From: Thermincola carboxydiphila | Lineage (GTDB): Bacteria > Bacillota > Thermincolia > Thermincolales > UBA2595 | Assembly (NCBI GenBank): GCA_016841325.1 | Contig: JAENZJ010000005.1 | Coordinates: 1 to 64,000 of the forward strand | DNA length: 64,000 nucleotides | Reading direction: 5' to 3' | Shown here: piece after piece, positions 35,607-43,531 of the stretch | How positions within the stretch are numbered: the first letter of the stretch is position 1 | Layout: every line of letters begins with the position of its first letter | Translations under genes and position numbers: made by a program | The notes under the pieces: generated by a model | Told to the model about the DNA's origin: nothing | The model's database searches: none | The model's input: the letters and a program-made list of their open reading frames with translations, nothing else

Positions 35607-35630
35607 CCGGCGGAGATTGTTCTCCGCCGG
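35607..35630. terminator. Hairpin between convergent genes
   Basis: CCGGCGGAGA-TTGT-TCTCCGCCGG is a perfect 10-bp GC-rich stem located between the convergent ends of the CmpB-like gene and the 45-aa gene. It lacks a T run, so its terminator role is inferred from position. Confidence 0.55.
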
Positions 35631-35633
35631 AGC

Positions 35634-35771
35634 TTACTTATCCTTGATCGGCCCCATTCCCACAGGCTCGACAAAAGTCTCACTATAAGCCGGTCTATAC
35701 GGCTTTTCCTGAACGACCTCTTTTTCTTTGCCGGCTGATTCATCCTTGGCCTTTTGTTCCTGCTGTTTCAC
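35634..35771 (-). CDS. Small hydrophilic protein (45 aa)
   Basis: Not in the ORF track. GTG 35771 is preceded by an ideal GAAGGAGGTCTGAC ribosome site. The 45-residue product starts with a Lys/Glu/Gln-rich half (KQQEQKAKDESAGKEKE) and ends EKPYRPAYSETFVEPVGMGP then IKDK. It has no membrane segment or cysteine and no recognised family. Small charged proteins with Pro/Tyr motifs also occur at 38049 and 42139 in this window and may be related in type, possibly spore or envelope associated. Coding confidence comes from the ribosome site and flanking terminator. Confidence 0.6.
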   Translation of the reverse strand: MKQQEQKAKDESAGKEKEVVQEKPYRPAYSETFVEPVGMGPIKDK

Positions 35772-35922
35772 GTCAGACCTCCTTCCCGGACATAATCGGT
35801 ATAGTGTTCTTTTATAAGTATTTCCCCAAAGTGCTGCATTATTGTATAATAGTTTCAGAGAGTATTGGCTATATTATCCAGATAAAGGATTTTTCTAATC
35901 TGTTGCAATGGTGGGGGATGAG
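35772..35922. other. Divergent promoter region
   Basis: About 150 bp between the divergent 45-aa gene and the glycosyltransferase gene. It is AT-rich around 35810-35890; individual promoters cannot be assigned with confidence. Confidence 0.3.
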
Positions 35923-36675
35923 ATGCAAAACGGTAATAATATTTTATTAAATCAAAACAAGTTATTGCAGGACAGGAAGGTCCTTGTCATTATTCCTGCC
36001 TTTAATGAAGAAAAGAACCTTCCCGGAATTATCGGCAGGCTTCGTGAATTTGCCGGAATTGACATAATTGTGATTAATGACGGTTCTGAGGACGCCACCC
36101 CAGCAGTTGCCAGGGAGGCAGGGGCAAATGTAATTGATCTTCCCTTCAACCTTGGCATAGGAGGGGCAGTCCAGACCGGTTACCTGTATGCCCATAAAAA
36201 CAATTATGATGTGGCTATACAGGTAGATGCTGACGGGCAGCATAACCCGGAGGATCTGATGCAAATTATCGAACCTGTACTCAGGGGTGAAGCTGACATG
36301 GTTCTGGGTTCCCGGTATGTTGCGGAAACGGGGTACAAAACTCCGTTGTTCCGTAAAATGGGGATGGTGGTATTTTCCACAGTTGTTTCACTCATTAACA
36401 GGCAACCCCTGAAAGACACTACCAGCGGCTACCGGGCAGTCAGCAAACGGGTGATTAAGTTTTTTGTCAACAATTACCCGACCGACTATCCTGAAGTTGA
36501 AGCCCTGGTGTTACTCAAAAAGAGCGGTTTTACCATCAAAGAAGTGCCTGTTACCATGGCGCCGCGGGAATATGGCAGGTCATCAATTACCCCGGTCAGG
36601 TCGGTTTACTATATGATTAAAGTATTGCTGGCACTTTTTATGAACCTGCTCAGAACTCATAAGAGGGAGGTTTAA
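35923..36675 (+). CDS. Family 2 glycosyltransferase, dolichol-phosphate mannose synthase-like
   Basis: A 250-aa GT-A fold enzyme. KVLVIIPAFNEEKNLPGII begins the nucleotide-sugar fold. INDGSEDATPAVAREAGANV, then AIQVDADGQHNPED with the metal-binding D-x-D, and DTTSGYRAVSKRVI are typical of polyprenyl-phosphate sugar synthases of the DPM1 type. It has no C-terminal membrane helices of its own. It heads a unit with a DUF2304 membrane protein and an SMR-like transporter, suggesting formation and flipping of a lipid-linked sugar for envelope decoration. ATG 35923 is preferred over 35908 because GTGGGGGATGAG precedes it. Confidence 0.88.
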   Translation: MQNGNNILLNQNKLLQDRKVLVIIPAFNEEKNLPGIIGRLREFAGIDIIVINDGSEDATPAVAREAGANVIDLPFNLGIGGAVQTGYLYAHKNNYDVAIQVDADGQHNPEDLMQIIEPVLRGEADMVLGSRYVAETGYKTPLFRKMGMVVFSTVVSLINRQPLKDTTSGYRAVSKRVIKFFVNNYPTDYPEVEALVLLKKSGFTIKEVPVTMAPREYGRSSITPVRSVYYMIKVLLALFMNLLRTHKREV

Positions 36676-36680
36676 GGCAG

Positions 36681-37073
36681 ATGATTAACATATTTATGTT
36701 TTCCGCCCTGTTCAGCCTGGGTTTTCTGGTGATTGTACTTGAGCTTGTCCGCAGTAAGAGGCTTAAGGAGCAGTATTCCCTGTTGTGGCTGTTCATCAGC
36801 GGAATAATGTTGATTCTGACACTGTGGCGGGGCCTGATAGAAAAAATTGCTGAACGGCTGGGGGTTTATTATGCACCATCACTTTTGTTTATTGTGGGAA
36901 TTCTGTTCTCTTTTGCCCTGATACTTCATTATTCTGTAATCATATCCAGGCTGCATACCCAGAATGTCCGGCTGGCCCAGGAAATCGGGGTACTTAACAA
37001 GAAGGTGGAAGACCTTTATGAAACCTTCAACAGGGGGGAAGAGATTGAAAACAATCGTTTTGATTCTCCTTAA
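36681..37073 (+). CDS. DUF2304 family membrane protein
   Basis: A 130-aa protein with three membrane helices and a charged C-terminal tail. SALFSLGFLVIVLELVRSKRLKEQYSLLW and the following GIMLILTLWRGLIEKIAERLGVYYAPSLLF pattern are those of DUF2304. These proteins are encoded next to GT2 glycosyltransferases and probably serve as membrane partners. GGGAGG sits before ATG 36681, 6 bp after the glycosyltransferase stop. The last helix has a coiled-coil-like end (LAQEIGVLNKKVEDLYETF). Its stop overlaps the next gene. Confidence 0.85.
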   Translation: MINIFMFSALFSLGFLVIVLELVRSKRLKEQYSLLWLFISGIMLILTLWRGLIEKIAERLGVYYAPSLLFIVGILFSFALILHYSVIISRLHTQNVRLAQEIGVLNKKVEDLYETFNRGEEIENNRFDSP

Positions 37074-37584
37074 TGTTATCCTGCTCACTTCCGGGCAGTT
37101 ACTCTGGAAAATGGGTCTGACAAGAGAAGGAGGCATCTCACTGGACAACATGCTTCGGGTTGCCCTGTCTCCGTTTATCCTTGCAGGTCTGGCCCTGTAT
37201 GTGGTGGCAACGGTTATCTGGTTTATCGTCCTTTCAAGGGCTGAGCTAAGTTATGCTTATCCCTTGCAGAGCATGGCTTATATTATCGGGGTAGTAGCCG
37301 CCTGGCTGTTATTCAATGAAACTGTGCCGGTGATTCGCTGGGTGGGAGTATTTGTGATAATTGTAGGAGTGGTACTGGTTTCTTACAGTAAACCACAGGA
37401 AGGCACCCGGGTATCGGGAGCTGCTCCAAAAGCCTATAAGGCAGAAGTCATGGTTAACGGGACCGGCACAGAGAGGGTACAGGCAGGGCGCTTTTCTGAG
37501 GTACCGGCAGACACCGGTGATTATGGTACAGAGGATTATAGTACAGATGATTTTGGTATCAAAAATAAAGGAGAAAACAAATGA
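37045..37584 (+). CDS. EamA/SMR-like membrane transporter (putative lipid-linked sugar flippase)
   Basis: A 179-aa protein with four membrane helices in the first ~115 residues: TIVLILLNVILLTSGQLLWKMG, a FILAGLALYVVATVIWFIVLS helix, YAYPLQSMAYIIGVVAAWLLF and WVGVFVIIVGVVLVSYS. This is the arrangement of small EamA/SMR proteins such as ArnE/F. A hydrophilic, repetitive tail (GDYGTEDYSTDDFG) follows. Together with the GT2 and DUF2304 genes it suggests export of a sugar-lipid. The track start (36964) lies deep inside DUF2304; TTG 37045, after GGGGGGAAGAG, starts exactly at the first helix. Confidence 0.8.
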   Translation: MKTIVLILLNVILLTSGQLLWKMGLTREGGISLDNMLRVALSPFILAGLALYVVATVIWFIVLSRAELSYAYPLQSMAYIIGVVAAWLLFNETVPVIRWVGVFVIIVGVVLVSYSKPQEGTRVSGAAPKAYKAEVMVNGTGTERVQAGRFSEVPADTGDYGTEDYSTDDFGIKNKGENK

Positions 37585-37937
37585 CGGAATCGGTGATTCT
37601 GTTTATTATCCTGGCAATTATCTGGGTTTTGATAATTTTTAACCGCAAATTGAAGAGACAGATAGAGAAAAATGCCCGAAGCATAAATATCACAAGGGAG
37701 TATATCGGATGGGGGACTGCTCCCTGCCAATGCGGGACCCCGAGAAGCAAGTGGCAGGCCCTTGCCATGCTGCGCCCGGAGAATACTGTTTTATTGAAGT
37801 GTCCTTTATGCGGCCGGCTTTGGGAGGAGCAGATGAGTGTCTATGGGAATAAATGGCGGCAGGTTGATTCCGGTTATGCTAAAGAGCAGTATCAATACGG
37901 GCAGGAGGCTGACTCCGGCAGCCGGCTGGAGTTATAG
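37581..37937 (+). CDS. Membrane-anchored zinc-ribbon-like protein
   Basis: A 118-aa protein starting at an ATGA overlap with the transporter gene (37581-37584). One N-terminal helix (VILFIILAIIWVLIIFN) is followed by a basic stretch and a soluble part with APCQCGTPRSKW and LLKCPLCGRLWEEQM, two cysteine pairs that could form a zinc ribbon. It belongs to the glycosylation operon by position; no family is recognised. It may be a small regulatory or scaffold protein at the membrane. Confidence 0.65.
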   Translation: MTESVILFIILAIIWVLIIFNRKLKRQIEKNARSINITREYIGWGTAPCQCGTPRSKWQALAMLRPENTVLLKCPLCGRLWEEQMSVYGNKWRQVDSGYAKEQYQYGQEADSGSRLEL

Positions 37938-38048
37938 GCGGCACAGGATGTGGAGCATTACATAACGGATCGCCGTCCGGGCCACGAATATTTTCCGGGA
38001 ATGCGGTATATCATAGATTAAAATATAACAGGAGATGGAGGAATTTTT

Positions 38049-38222
38049 ATGAATACTGACACCGGGAATGTTACCGGAAATTTCGCCAACAATGACGCCG
38101 GCAATGAACGGCAAACTTACAACAGGTCCTATTTCTACAGGCTCAATCAGGAATTAAGCGGACAGGCAGAGATTGAACCTTACCAGGCAGATACCGCAAT
38201 GGAAAGGCCACATACCTCATAA
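38049..38222 (+). CDS. Small hydrophilic protein (57 aa) with EPYQA motif
   Basis: Below the ORF-track size limit. ATG 38049 follows GGAGATGGAGG, and the frame runs to TAA 38220. The product is Asn/Thr-rich at the start (NTDTGNVTGNFANNDAGNE), has RSYFYRLNQELSG in the middle, and ends IEPYQADTAMERPHTS. No signal or membrane helix. It lies 14 bp before the MBL-fold gene. The IEPYQA motif also occurs as LEPYQA in the 69-aa protein at 42139-42348. No family is known to me. Confidence 0.6.
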   Translation: MNTDTGNVTGNFANNDAGNERQTYNRSYFYRLNQELSGQAEIEPYQADTAMERPHTS

Positions 38223-38236
38223 AAGGCGGTGAATCT

Positions 38237-39076
38237 ATGCCCTACAGAATGGCCCCTGATATCTACATTTATCAGAGCTCCATTTGGCAGACCAACAGTG
38301 TGGTTATATTAAACCAGACAGCAAACATTGTTATTGATCCCTGCTATTTCCCTGCTGAGGTCAGGGTAATCGCTGATTTTTTCAACAGAAAACGCAGTTT
38401 TAACAGGTACGTAATTTTTACCCATTCAGATTTTGACCACATAGTCGGTTACCAGTATTTTAAGAACACTAAACTTGTGGCCCATGATGAATTTGCCTTT
38501 TGTGACCGCGATTCTCAGCTAGTCCAGCTAAGGGAAATTGACCAGACCTACTACGTACACCGCACAATCCCCTTTGTTTTTCCTGAACCTGAGATTACGT
38601 TCCGGAATGACTGCCGGATTCCCTTAAAGGAAGATGAATTGGTGCTTTTTCATGCTCCCGGTCATACCGGAGACTGTATTTTCATCATCAGCCCGGCCCG
38701 GGGCGTCATGTTTGCCGGGGACTATCTGTCTAACCTGGAATTTCCCTTTGTAAATTTCAGTACAGCAGCATATAAGAGGACCCTGGACCTTGCCGAAAAG
38801 CTGGTCAGGGACTACAACATCACCAGTATTGTTCCCGGACACGGAGACATTGCTGTCGGGAAGGATGAGATTACCGGGCGGCTTGAAAATGACCGGGAAT
38901 ACCTGCTGGTCCTGACTGAGTGGGCCCAGGACCTGTTTGTACAGGGACTGCAGGCCAGAGAGATTGCTGAAGTGCTTGCCGGTTTAAAATACAGAAACCG
39001 CCCCATCGAAGGGGCTATGCTTAAAATGCACATGGAAAACATTAAACTTGTTATTTCAGAGCTGCAGACTTTTTAA
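38237..39076 (+). CDS. Metallo-beta-lactamase-fold hydrolase
   Basis: A 279-aa MBL-fold enzyme. The metal-binding signature is FTHSDFDHIVGYQ (HxxxDH), preceded by the family's NIVIDPC aspartate strand. Further ligand positions lie in FHAPGHTGDCIF, FAGDYLSN and IVPGHGDIAVG. It resembles glyoxalase II-like or RNase Z-like thiol-ester and phosphodiester hydrolases, but the substrate is not evident. ATG 38237 follows AAGGCGGTGAATC. There is no signal peptide, so it is cytoplasmic. The C-terminal ~70 residues are helical. Confidence 0.88.
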   Translation: MPYRMAPDIYIYQSSIWQTNSVVILNQTANIVIDPCYFPAEVRVIADFFNRKRSFNRYVIFTHSDFDHIVGYQYFKNTKLVAHDEFAFCDRDSQLVQLREIDQTYYVHRTIPFVFPEPEITFRNDCRIPLKEDELVLFHAPGHTGDCIFIISPARGVMFAGDYLSNLEFPFVNFSTAAYKRTLDLAEKLVRDYNITSIVPGHGDIAVGKDEITGRLENDREYLLVLTEWAQDLFVQGLQAREIAEVLAGLKYRNRPIEGAMLKMHMENIKLVISELQTF

Positions 39077-39146
39077 ACATTTCATCAATAGTTTTTAACA
39101 TTCACTAATAATGATGCTTTTTTATATAATATCATGGGTGAATGTT

Positions 39147-40133
39147 ATGGCTGCTATAACAAAGAAAAAGCAAAGAGCAAATGCCGTCTTTGAGGGCGGC
39201 GGAGTTAAAGGGATTGGTATAGCAGGGGCTTTGTCGGTTGCCAGTGAGTATTACAGCTGGATGTATGTGGCCGGTACTTCTGCCGGGGCTATAGTGGCAT
39301 CGCTGGTTGCTGCAGGGTACACTGCGGAGGAAATCAGGGATCTGATTTTCAGTATCGATTACCGCCGGTTTGAGGATAATGACATGGTGGGCAAACTGCC
39401 GTTGTTTGGACCGGCCTGGAACCTGAAGACCAATCTCGGGTTGTATAAAGGTGATTACATCGAAAATTGGATCAGGGAGGCTCTCAGGGCCAAAGGGGTT
39501 GAAAATTTCGGCGACCTCGTGGTTGTGAACAGGTCTAAGGATTTTCCGGGGCGATACCGCCTCCGGGTCATTGCTTCTGACATATCGACAGGCCAGATGC
39601 TGGTGCTCCCCCAGGATATTTCACGTTATGGCATGGACCCTGATAAACTTCAAGTTGCCAGGGCAGTAAGGATGAGCATTAGTATTCCCTTTTTCTTTGA
39701 GCCGGTTGTGGTTACATATAAAGGAGAAGATGGCGGGGAGATTAAAAGTTACATTGTGGACGGGGGGCTTTTAAGCAATTTTCCTGTTTGGCTTTTTGAC
39801 AGGGGTACCGGGGCCAGGGGTATTCCAACTATCGGTTTCAAGCTCACAGGGCCTAATGAAGAGAGGCGTCATGATATTGACGGGCCAATTTCAATGCTGA
39901 AGGCCCTTTTTAGTACAATGCTGGAAGCCCATGACAACAGGTTTGTTGAGGAAAAGAACTTCCAGCGCACTATAGCCATCCCGACCCTGGGAATCAGGGC
40001 AACAGATTTCAGTATTTCCGAGGAGCGTATCCGGTCATTGTATGAATCCGGTGCGGCGGCAGCCCGGGAATTTTTTAAAGACTGGAATTATCGCTTATTT
40101 TTGTTAAAATACGGTAACCGTCTGGGGATTTAG
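39147..40133 (+). CDS. Patatin-like phospholipase
   Basis: A 328-aa patatin-domain lipid acyl hydrolase. The oxyanion loop is VFEGGGVKGIGIAGAL, the nucleophile elbow is GTSAGA, and the catalytic aspartate is in IVDGGLLSNFPVWLF. Patatins use a Ser-Asp dyad to cleave acyl chains from phospholipids. No signal peptide is visible. The track begins at 39111, but ATG 39147 (GGGTGA five bases upstream) starts just before the conserved domain. The closest type is the bacterial RssA/YchK-like group. Physiological role is unknown here; neighbours give no clear link. Confidence 0.88.
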   Translation: MAAITKKKQRANAVFEGGGVKGIGIAGALSVASEYYSWMYVAGTSAGAIVASLVAAGYTAEEIRDLIFSIDYRRFEDNDMVGKLPLFGPAWNLKTNLGLYKGDYIENWIREALRAKGVENFGDLVVVNRSKDFPGRYRLRVIASDISTGQMLVLPQDISRYGMDPDKLQVARAVRMSISIPFFFEPVVVTYKGEDGGEIKSYIVDGGLLSNFPVWLFDRGTGARGIPTIGFKLTGPNEERRHDIDGPISMLKALFSTMLEAHDNRFVEEKNFQRTIAIPTLGIRATDFSISEERIRSLYESGAAAAREFFKDWNYRLFLLKYGNRLGI

Positions 40134-40170
40134 GAACCTTCTGCCTCCGGAGACTCACCGGCAGTCAGGG

Positions 40171-40641
40171 TTATTCTTCATCCTGACTGATGATACGGGA
40201 AGGGAACCGGCCCCACCGGACCACAAAATAGGCCATGGATACGGTATAAACTATATTTGTTGTAAACATCAGCAGATTTGTCAGGGCATGTTCCTGCAGA
40301 ACCGGTACTATATTAAAAGCCCTGTCCAGCAGACCTGAGCCAAGGACCCACACGAGGCCGGTAAAACCGAGGGCCTTTAACAGCCAGTAGTCTTTTCCGG
40401 TAATTGAAATGAAGTACACAAAAACTACTGCAAAAAATCCGCCCATCACCAGATCGGCAAGTAATCCGACAATATATCCGGCAGTAGTGTTCAGGGCGTT
40501 TTCATTAAGAAAAAAATTACCGGCCATTAAAAGGTGGTTGGTCTTGGCCAGACCTGTCAGATAAAATATATACCCCAAAGCTGTTTGTAGGATACTTCCT
40601 ATCAGCCCGCCGAATATAGCTGTCACGATCCTGTCTGACAT
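40171..40641 (-). CDS. Four-helix membrane protein of unknown function
   Basis: A 156-aa hydrophobic protein with about four membrane helices: IVTAIFGGLIGSILQTALGYIFYLTG, TTAGYIVGLLADLVMGGFFAVVFVYFI, ALGFTGLVWVLGSGLLD and LLMFTTNIVYTVSMAYFVV. The first helix begins at the N-terminus with short SDR before it, typical of small membrane proteins in Clostridia. AAGGAGGTCTG precedes ATG 40641. It is divergent from the thioesterase upstream. No family name is recognised with confidence. Confidence 0.65.
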   Translation of the reverse strand: MSDRIVTAIFGGLIGSILQTALGYIFYLTGLAKTNHLLMAGNFFLNENALNTTAGYIVGLLADLVMGGFFAVVFVYFISITGKDYWLLKALGFTGLVWVLGSGLLDRAFNIVPVLQEHALTNLLMFTTNIVYTVSMAYFVVRWGRFPSRIISQDEE

Positions 40642-40848
40642 AATCAGACCTCCTTATCAGTTATGTGTGATTTAAGATATAAATTCCCTTATAAAAGGGT
40701 TTTTATCCGGAAATTATATCATGGACAAACTATGCCGGAACAATTTTGGGCTCCGCATGATTTGGGAAATAAGGATATCATATGGGCGCCCCTTATAATT
40801 GAGCGTATAATTATGTGGGGAAACCGGAGAAAGGAGCAGGGTATTTCA

Positions 40849-41295
40849 GTGAATAAAATAGCACCAAAGGAAAGGCATACACTGGTGAATGAGATACAAA
40901 TCAGGGTCAGATATGAAGAAACCGACAGAATGGGTTATGTTTATCACGGCAAATATTTTACCTGGTTTGAAGTGGGGCGGACAGAGCTGTTCAGGTCCAT
41001 GGGACTCCCCTATACCCTGTTTGAGGAGAGGGGAATAATGCTCCCCGTTACCCGGGCAGAGAGCAGGTACAGGGTTCCGGCAGGCTATGATGACCTGATA
41101 ACTATACAGACAACTGTAACCCGGTTAACTCCGGCCAGGATAAATTTTGAATACAGCTTATATGCCCAGGATGGCAGGGTCATCGCAGAGGGTAATACGG
41201 GACATGCCTTTGTGGACAGCAGCGGTCGGCCGGTAAACTTGGCAAAAAGGGACCCGGAACTTTGGCAGAGGATAACCTGTCAGATTACCACATGA
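40849..41295 (+). CDS. YbgC/FadM-type acyl-CoA thioesterase
   Basis: A 148-aa hotdog thioesterase. The catalytic motif YEETDRMGYVYHGKYFTWFEVGRTELFRSMG contains the aspartate and following residues of the 4-hydroxybenzoyl-CoA thioesterase family. YSLYAQDGRVIAEGNTGHAFVDSSGRPVNL is the typical C-terminal half. It hydrolyses short or medium acyl-CoA in the cytoplasm. The track start at 40663 reaches into the preceding intergenic region. GTG 40849, ~12 nt after GGAG, is my choice; GTG 40882 is also possible. It lies 13 bp before the DUF1189 gene. Confidence 0.85.
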   Translation: MNKIAPKERHTLVNEIQIRVRYEETDRMGYVYHGKYFTWFEVGRTELFRSMGLPYTLFEERGIMLPVTRAESRYRVPAGYDDLITIQTTVTRLTPARINFEYSLYAQDGRVIAEGNTGHAFVDSSGRPVNLAKRDPELWQRITCQITT

Positions 41296-41308
41296 AAGGG
41301 GACTACAG

Positions 41309-42106
41309 ATGGGATTTTTCAGACAGCTCAGGGACAGTTTTACAGCTTTTGAAGCTTACCGGGAATTTGCTTTTCAGAAAAAGGGAAAGACCTTTAAATA
41401 TTTTATCCTCCTGTTTACACTGACATTTTTGGTTAGCGGTATCAGGTTCGTTTTTGACTTTAATGAGGGTGCGGCCGGGATCAGGGAAACCGTGGAACAA
41501 CATGTCCCTGAGTTCATGCTGGCAGGAGGAGAACTCACTGTCCGGGGTGAACAGCCCATCATATTGGGCGATGACGGCTATACCGTTATGATAATTGATA
41601 CCACCGGACAGACCCGTGAATCGGTACTGGACAGTTATGCCGAAGGAGTCCTGATTTTGAAGGACCGGCTGGTTACCAAACAGAACTACCAGCAGAGAGA
41701 AATCATGTTCTCGGATTTCAAAGAAATTTCTTTTGACAAGCAGGACCTGATTGGTTTGCTGCCTATGCTCAAATGGCTGCTGGCAGTGATTGCTGTTTTG
41801 GGTTACATCCTTAAGTTGGTATGGGTCCTGATAACAGTACTGATTCTGGCCTTAATCGGAATGATCATCAGCAGTAATATCAAGTCAGGCCTGAAGTTTG
41901 AGAACCTATGGAATATGGCGGTATATGCCTTCACCCTGCCGTGGTTGATTGAGATGCTCAAAAATCTGGCTTACCCGGCACTACCTCTATTTTGGGCGAT
42001 TAAATGGGGCCTCGCAGTATACATTTTGTACAGGGGTATTCAGGCAGTCGGGCCTCCTGTGCCTAATGAGGAGCCTCCGGATTCATCAGGGGACATAGTA
42101 ATATAA
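41309..42106 (+). CDS. DUF1189 family membrane protein
   Basis: A 265-aa protein with an N-terminal helix (FKYFILLFTLTFLVSGIRFVFD), an external domain (~50-150) and several C-terminal helices (LKWLLAVIAVLGYILKLVWVLITVLILALIGMII and others). The opening FFRQLRDSFTAFEAYREFAFQKKGKTFKYF and the GDDGYTVMIIDTTGQT segment are DUF1189 features. DUF1189 proteins occur throughout Bacillota and have no firm role; a link to maltodextrin or cell-wall processes has been proposed. ATG 41309 is 13 bp downstream of the thioesterase. A terminator hairpin follows. Confidence 0.85.
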   Translation: MGFFRQLRDSFTAFEAYREFAFQKKGKTFKYFILLFTLTFLVSGIRFVFDFNEGAAGIRETVEQHVPEFMLAGGELTVRGEQPIILGDDGYTVMIIDTTGQTRESVLDSYAEGVLILKDRLVTKQNYQQREIMFSDFKEISFDKQDLIGLLPMLKWLLAVIAVLGYILKLVWVLITVLILALIGMIISSNIKSGLKFENLWNMAVYAFTLPWLIEMLKNLAYPALPLFWAIKWGLAVYILYRGIQAVGPPVPNEEPPDSSGDIVI

Positions 42107-42114
42107 CAGGAAAG

Positions 42115-42134
42115 GAGGCAGGTTAGCCTGCCTC
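42115..42134. terminator. Hairpin between convergent genes
   Basis: GAGGCAGG-TTAG-CCTGCCTC is a perfect 8-bp stem followed by TTGATT. It lies between the DUF1189 gene and the minus-strand 69-aa gene and could end both transcripts. Confidence 0.6.
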
Positions 42135-42138
42135 TTGA

Positions 42139-42348
42139 TTATTCCCTGATATTGCCTTTTTCGCCCAAATCTTCATCAGCTTCATAAGGTGTCACCCTGT
42201 CCCCGGCAGAGGTATATTCTGTTGCCTGATAGGGTTCCAGGATATCTCCTGCATTTGCGGTGATTTTCCCCCGGGTTGCCTTTTTGCTGACTTCCTCAGT
42301 TATTTCTCTATATTGTTTTTCCTGTTCTAATCCCTTTTCCTTCTCCAA
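42139..42348 (-). CDS. Small hydrophilic protein (69 aa) with EPYQA motif
   Basis: A very polar 69-aa protein: a Glu/Lys-rich first half (MEKEKGLEQEKQYREITEEVSKKA), then NAGDILEPYQATEYTSAGD and a TPYEADEDLGEKGN tail. It has no cysteine and no membrane segment. Its ribosome site is GGGGTAATCACATTGGAGAAGG upstream of ATG 42348, with ATG spacing acceptable. The LEPYQA motif is shared with the 57-aa protein at 38049. No family is recognised. Like many such small charged proteins in spore formers, it could be a spore component, but this is speculation. Confidence 0.6.
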   Translation of the reverse strand: MEKEKGLEQEKQYREITEEVSKKATRGKITANAGDILEPYQATEYTSAGDRVTPYEADEDLGEKGNIRE

Positions 42349-42501
42349 TGTGATTACCCCCTGTTTAATCTCTTAATAAGTGTAAACACCGCTTCCCTAA
42401 TAGTGTACCCCTGAATGAATTTACTATGTACAGGGGAAATTGACAGGGTTACCACTGAGATGATAACATTAAAAGAACACTAAAGGGTGGTGATCAGGTT
42501 G

Positions 42502-43512
42502 ATGCAGATGCGAAGGCTGGGGAAAACAGGTTTACAGGTTTCTGCAATAGGTTTTGGCGGGATTCCGATTCAGAGAGTGACCTCCTCCCAGGCTGCAAAA
42601 GTTGTGGAGGCTGCAGTATCCGGTGGGATCAATTTTATTGATACTGCCAGGGCATATACCGACAGTGAAACCAAACTGGGGGGCATTATCGGAAAGTTCA
42701 GGAATAAGCTGGTTATAGCTTCGAAGTCCATGGCCAGAACCAGAGAAGATATGGCGCGGGACATTGACTTAAGCCTGCGGGAAATGAAGACAGACTACAT
42801 AGACTTATATCAGCTACATAATGTAAAGGATGAAGGAAGCCTGGAAAAGGTGATGGCTCCGGGAGGCGCTCTGGAAGCCCTACAGGATGCGCGGGACAGA
42901 GGGAAGGTCCGTTTTATAGGTGTCACCGGGCATATAGCTGACATCCTTGTAAAGGTAATCAGAACAGGGCTTTTTGATACCGTACAGGTTCCCTTTAACC
43001 CGGTGGAAACAGTTGCCCTTAATGAATTGCTGCCACTGGCCCGGGAACTGGATATGGGGATAATTGCCATGAAGCCGTTTGCGGGAGGTGCCTTCAGGAA
43101 CAAGGCTGCCTGCCTGAAGTTCATTCTTGAAAGCGGATTTACAACTGCGATTCCCGGAATGGACGAAGTGTCTCAGGTTACTGAAAACATTGCTGCAGGT
43201 GGGGCTGGTGCTTTTTTAACAGATGAGGAAAAAAGACTCCTGGCAGATGAAACCGACCTGCTGGGCCGGAAATTCTGCCGCAGGTGTGAGTATTGCCAGC
43301 CGTGCCCCAGGGGAATCGATATCCCGACGATTTTTCTTCTGGAAGGATACTCGACCCGTTACGGACTGCAGAAGTGGGCTGTGGAACGATATCAGCCGCT
43401 GTCTGCCAAGATATCGGATTGTATTGAATGTGGGGAGTGTGAGGAAAAGTGTCCTTACAGCCTGCCCATTAGGGAAATGCTGAAGGAAGCCGGACAACAC
43501 CTGGAAGAATAG
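42502..43512 (+). CDS. Aldo/keto reductase with C-terminal [4Fe-4S] domain
   Basis: A 336-aa protein. Residues ~1-250 form an aldo/keto reductase barrel with LGKTGLQVSAIGFGG, NFIDTARAY, the KTDYIDLYQLHNV strand and a GFTTAIPGMDEVSQV end. The C-terminal ~85 residues carry two cysteine clusters, CRRCEYCQPCPRGIDIP and CIECGECEEKCPY, as in ferredoxin-like AKR fusions of Clostridia. It probably exchanges electrons with ferredoxins rather than using NADPH alone. ATG 42502 is preferred (GGGTGGTGATC upstream) over the track's GTG 42487. It heads the redox gene cluster that follows. Confidence 0.87.
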   Translation: MQMRRLGKTGLQVSAIGFGGIPIQRVTSSQAAKVVEAAVSGGINFIDTARAYTDSETKLGGIIGKFRNKLVIASKSMARTREDMARDIDLSLREMKTDYIDLYQLHNVKDEGSLEKVMAPGGALEALQDARDRGKVRFIGVTGHIADILVKVIRTGLFDTVQVPFNPVETVALNELLPLARELDMGIIAMKPFAGGAFRNKAACLKFILESGFTTAIPGMDEVSQVTENIAAGGAGAFLTDEEKRLLADETDLLGRKFCRRCEYCQPCPRGIDIPTIFLLEGYSTRYGLQKWAVERYQPLSAKISDCIECGECEEKCPYSLPIREMLKEAGQHLEE

Positions 43513-43531
43513 GAAGGAAGAGGGTATTGAA

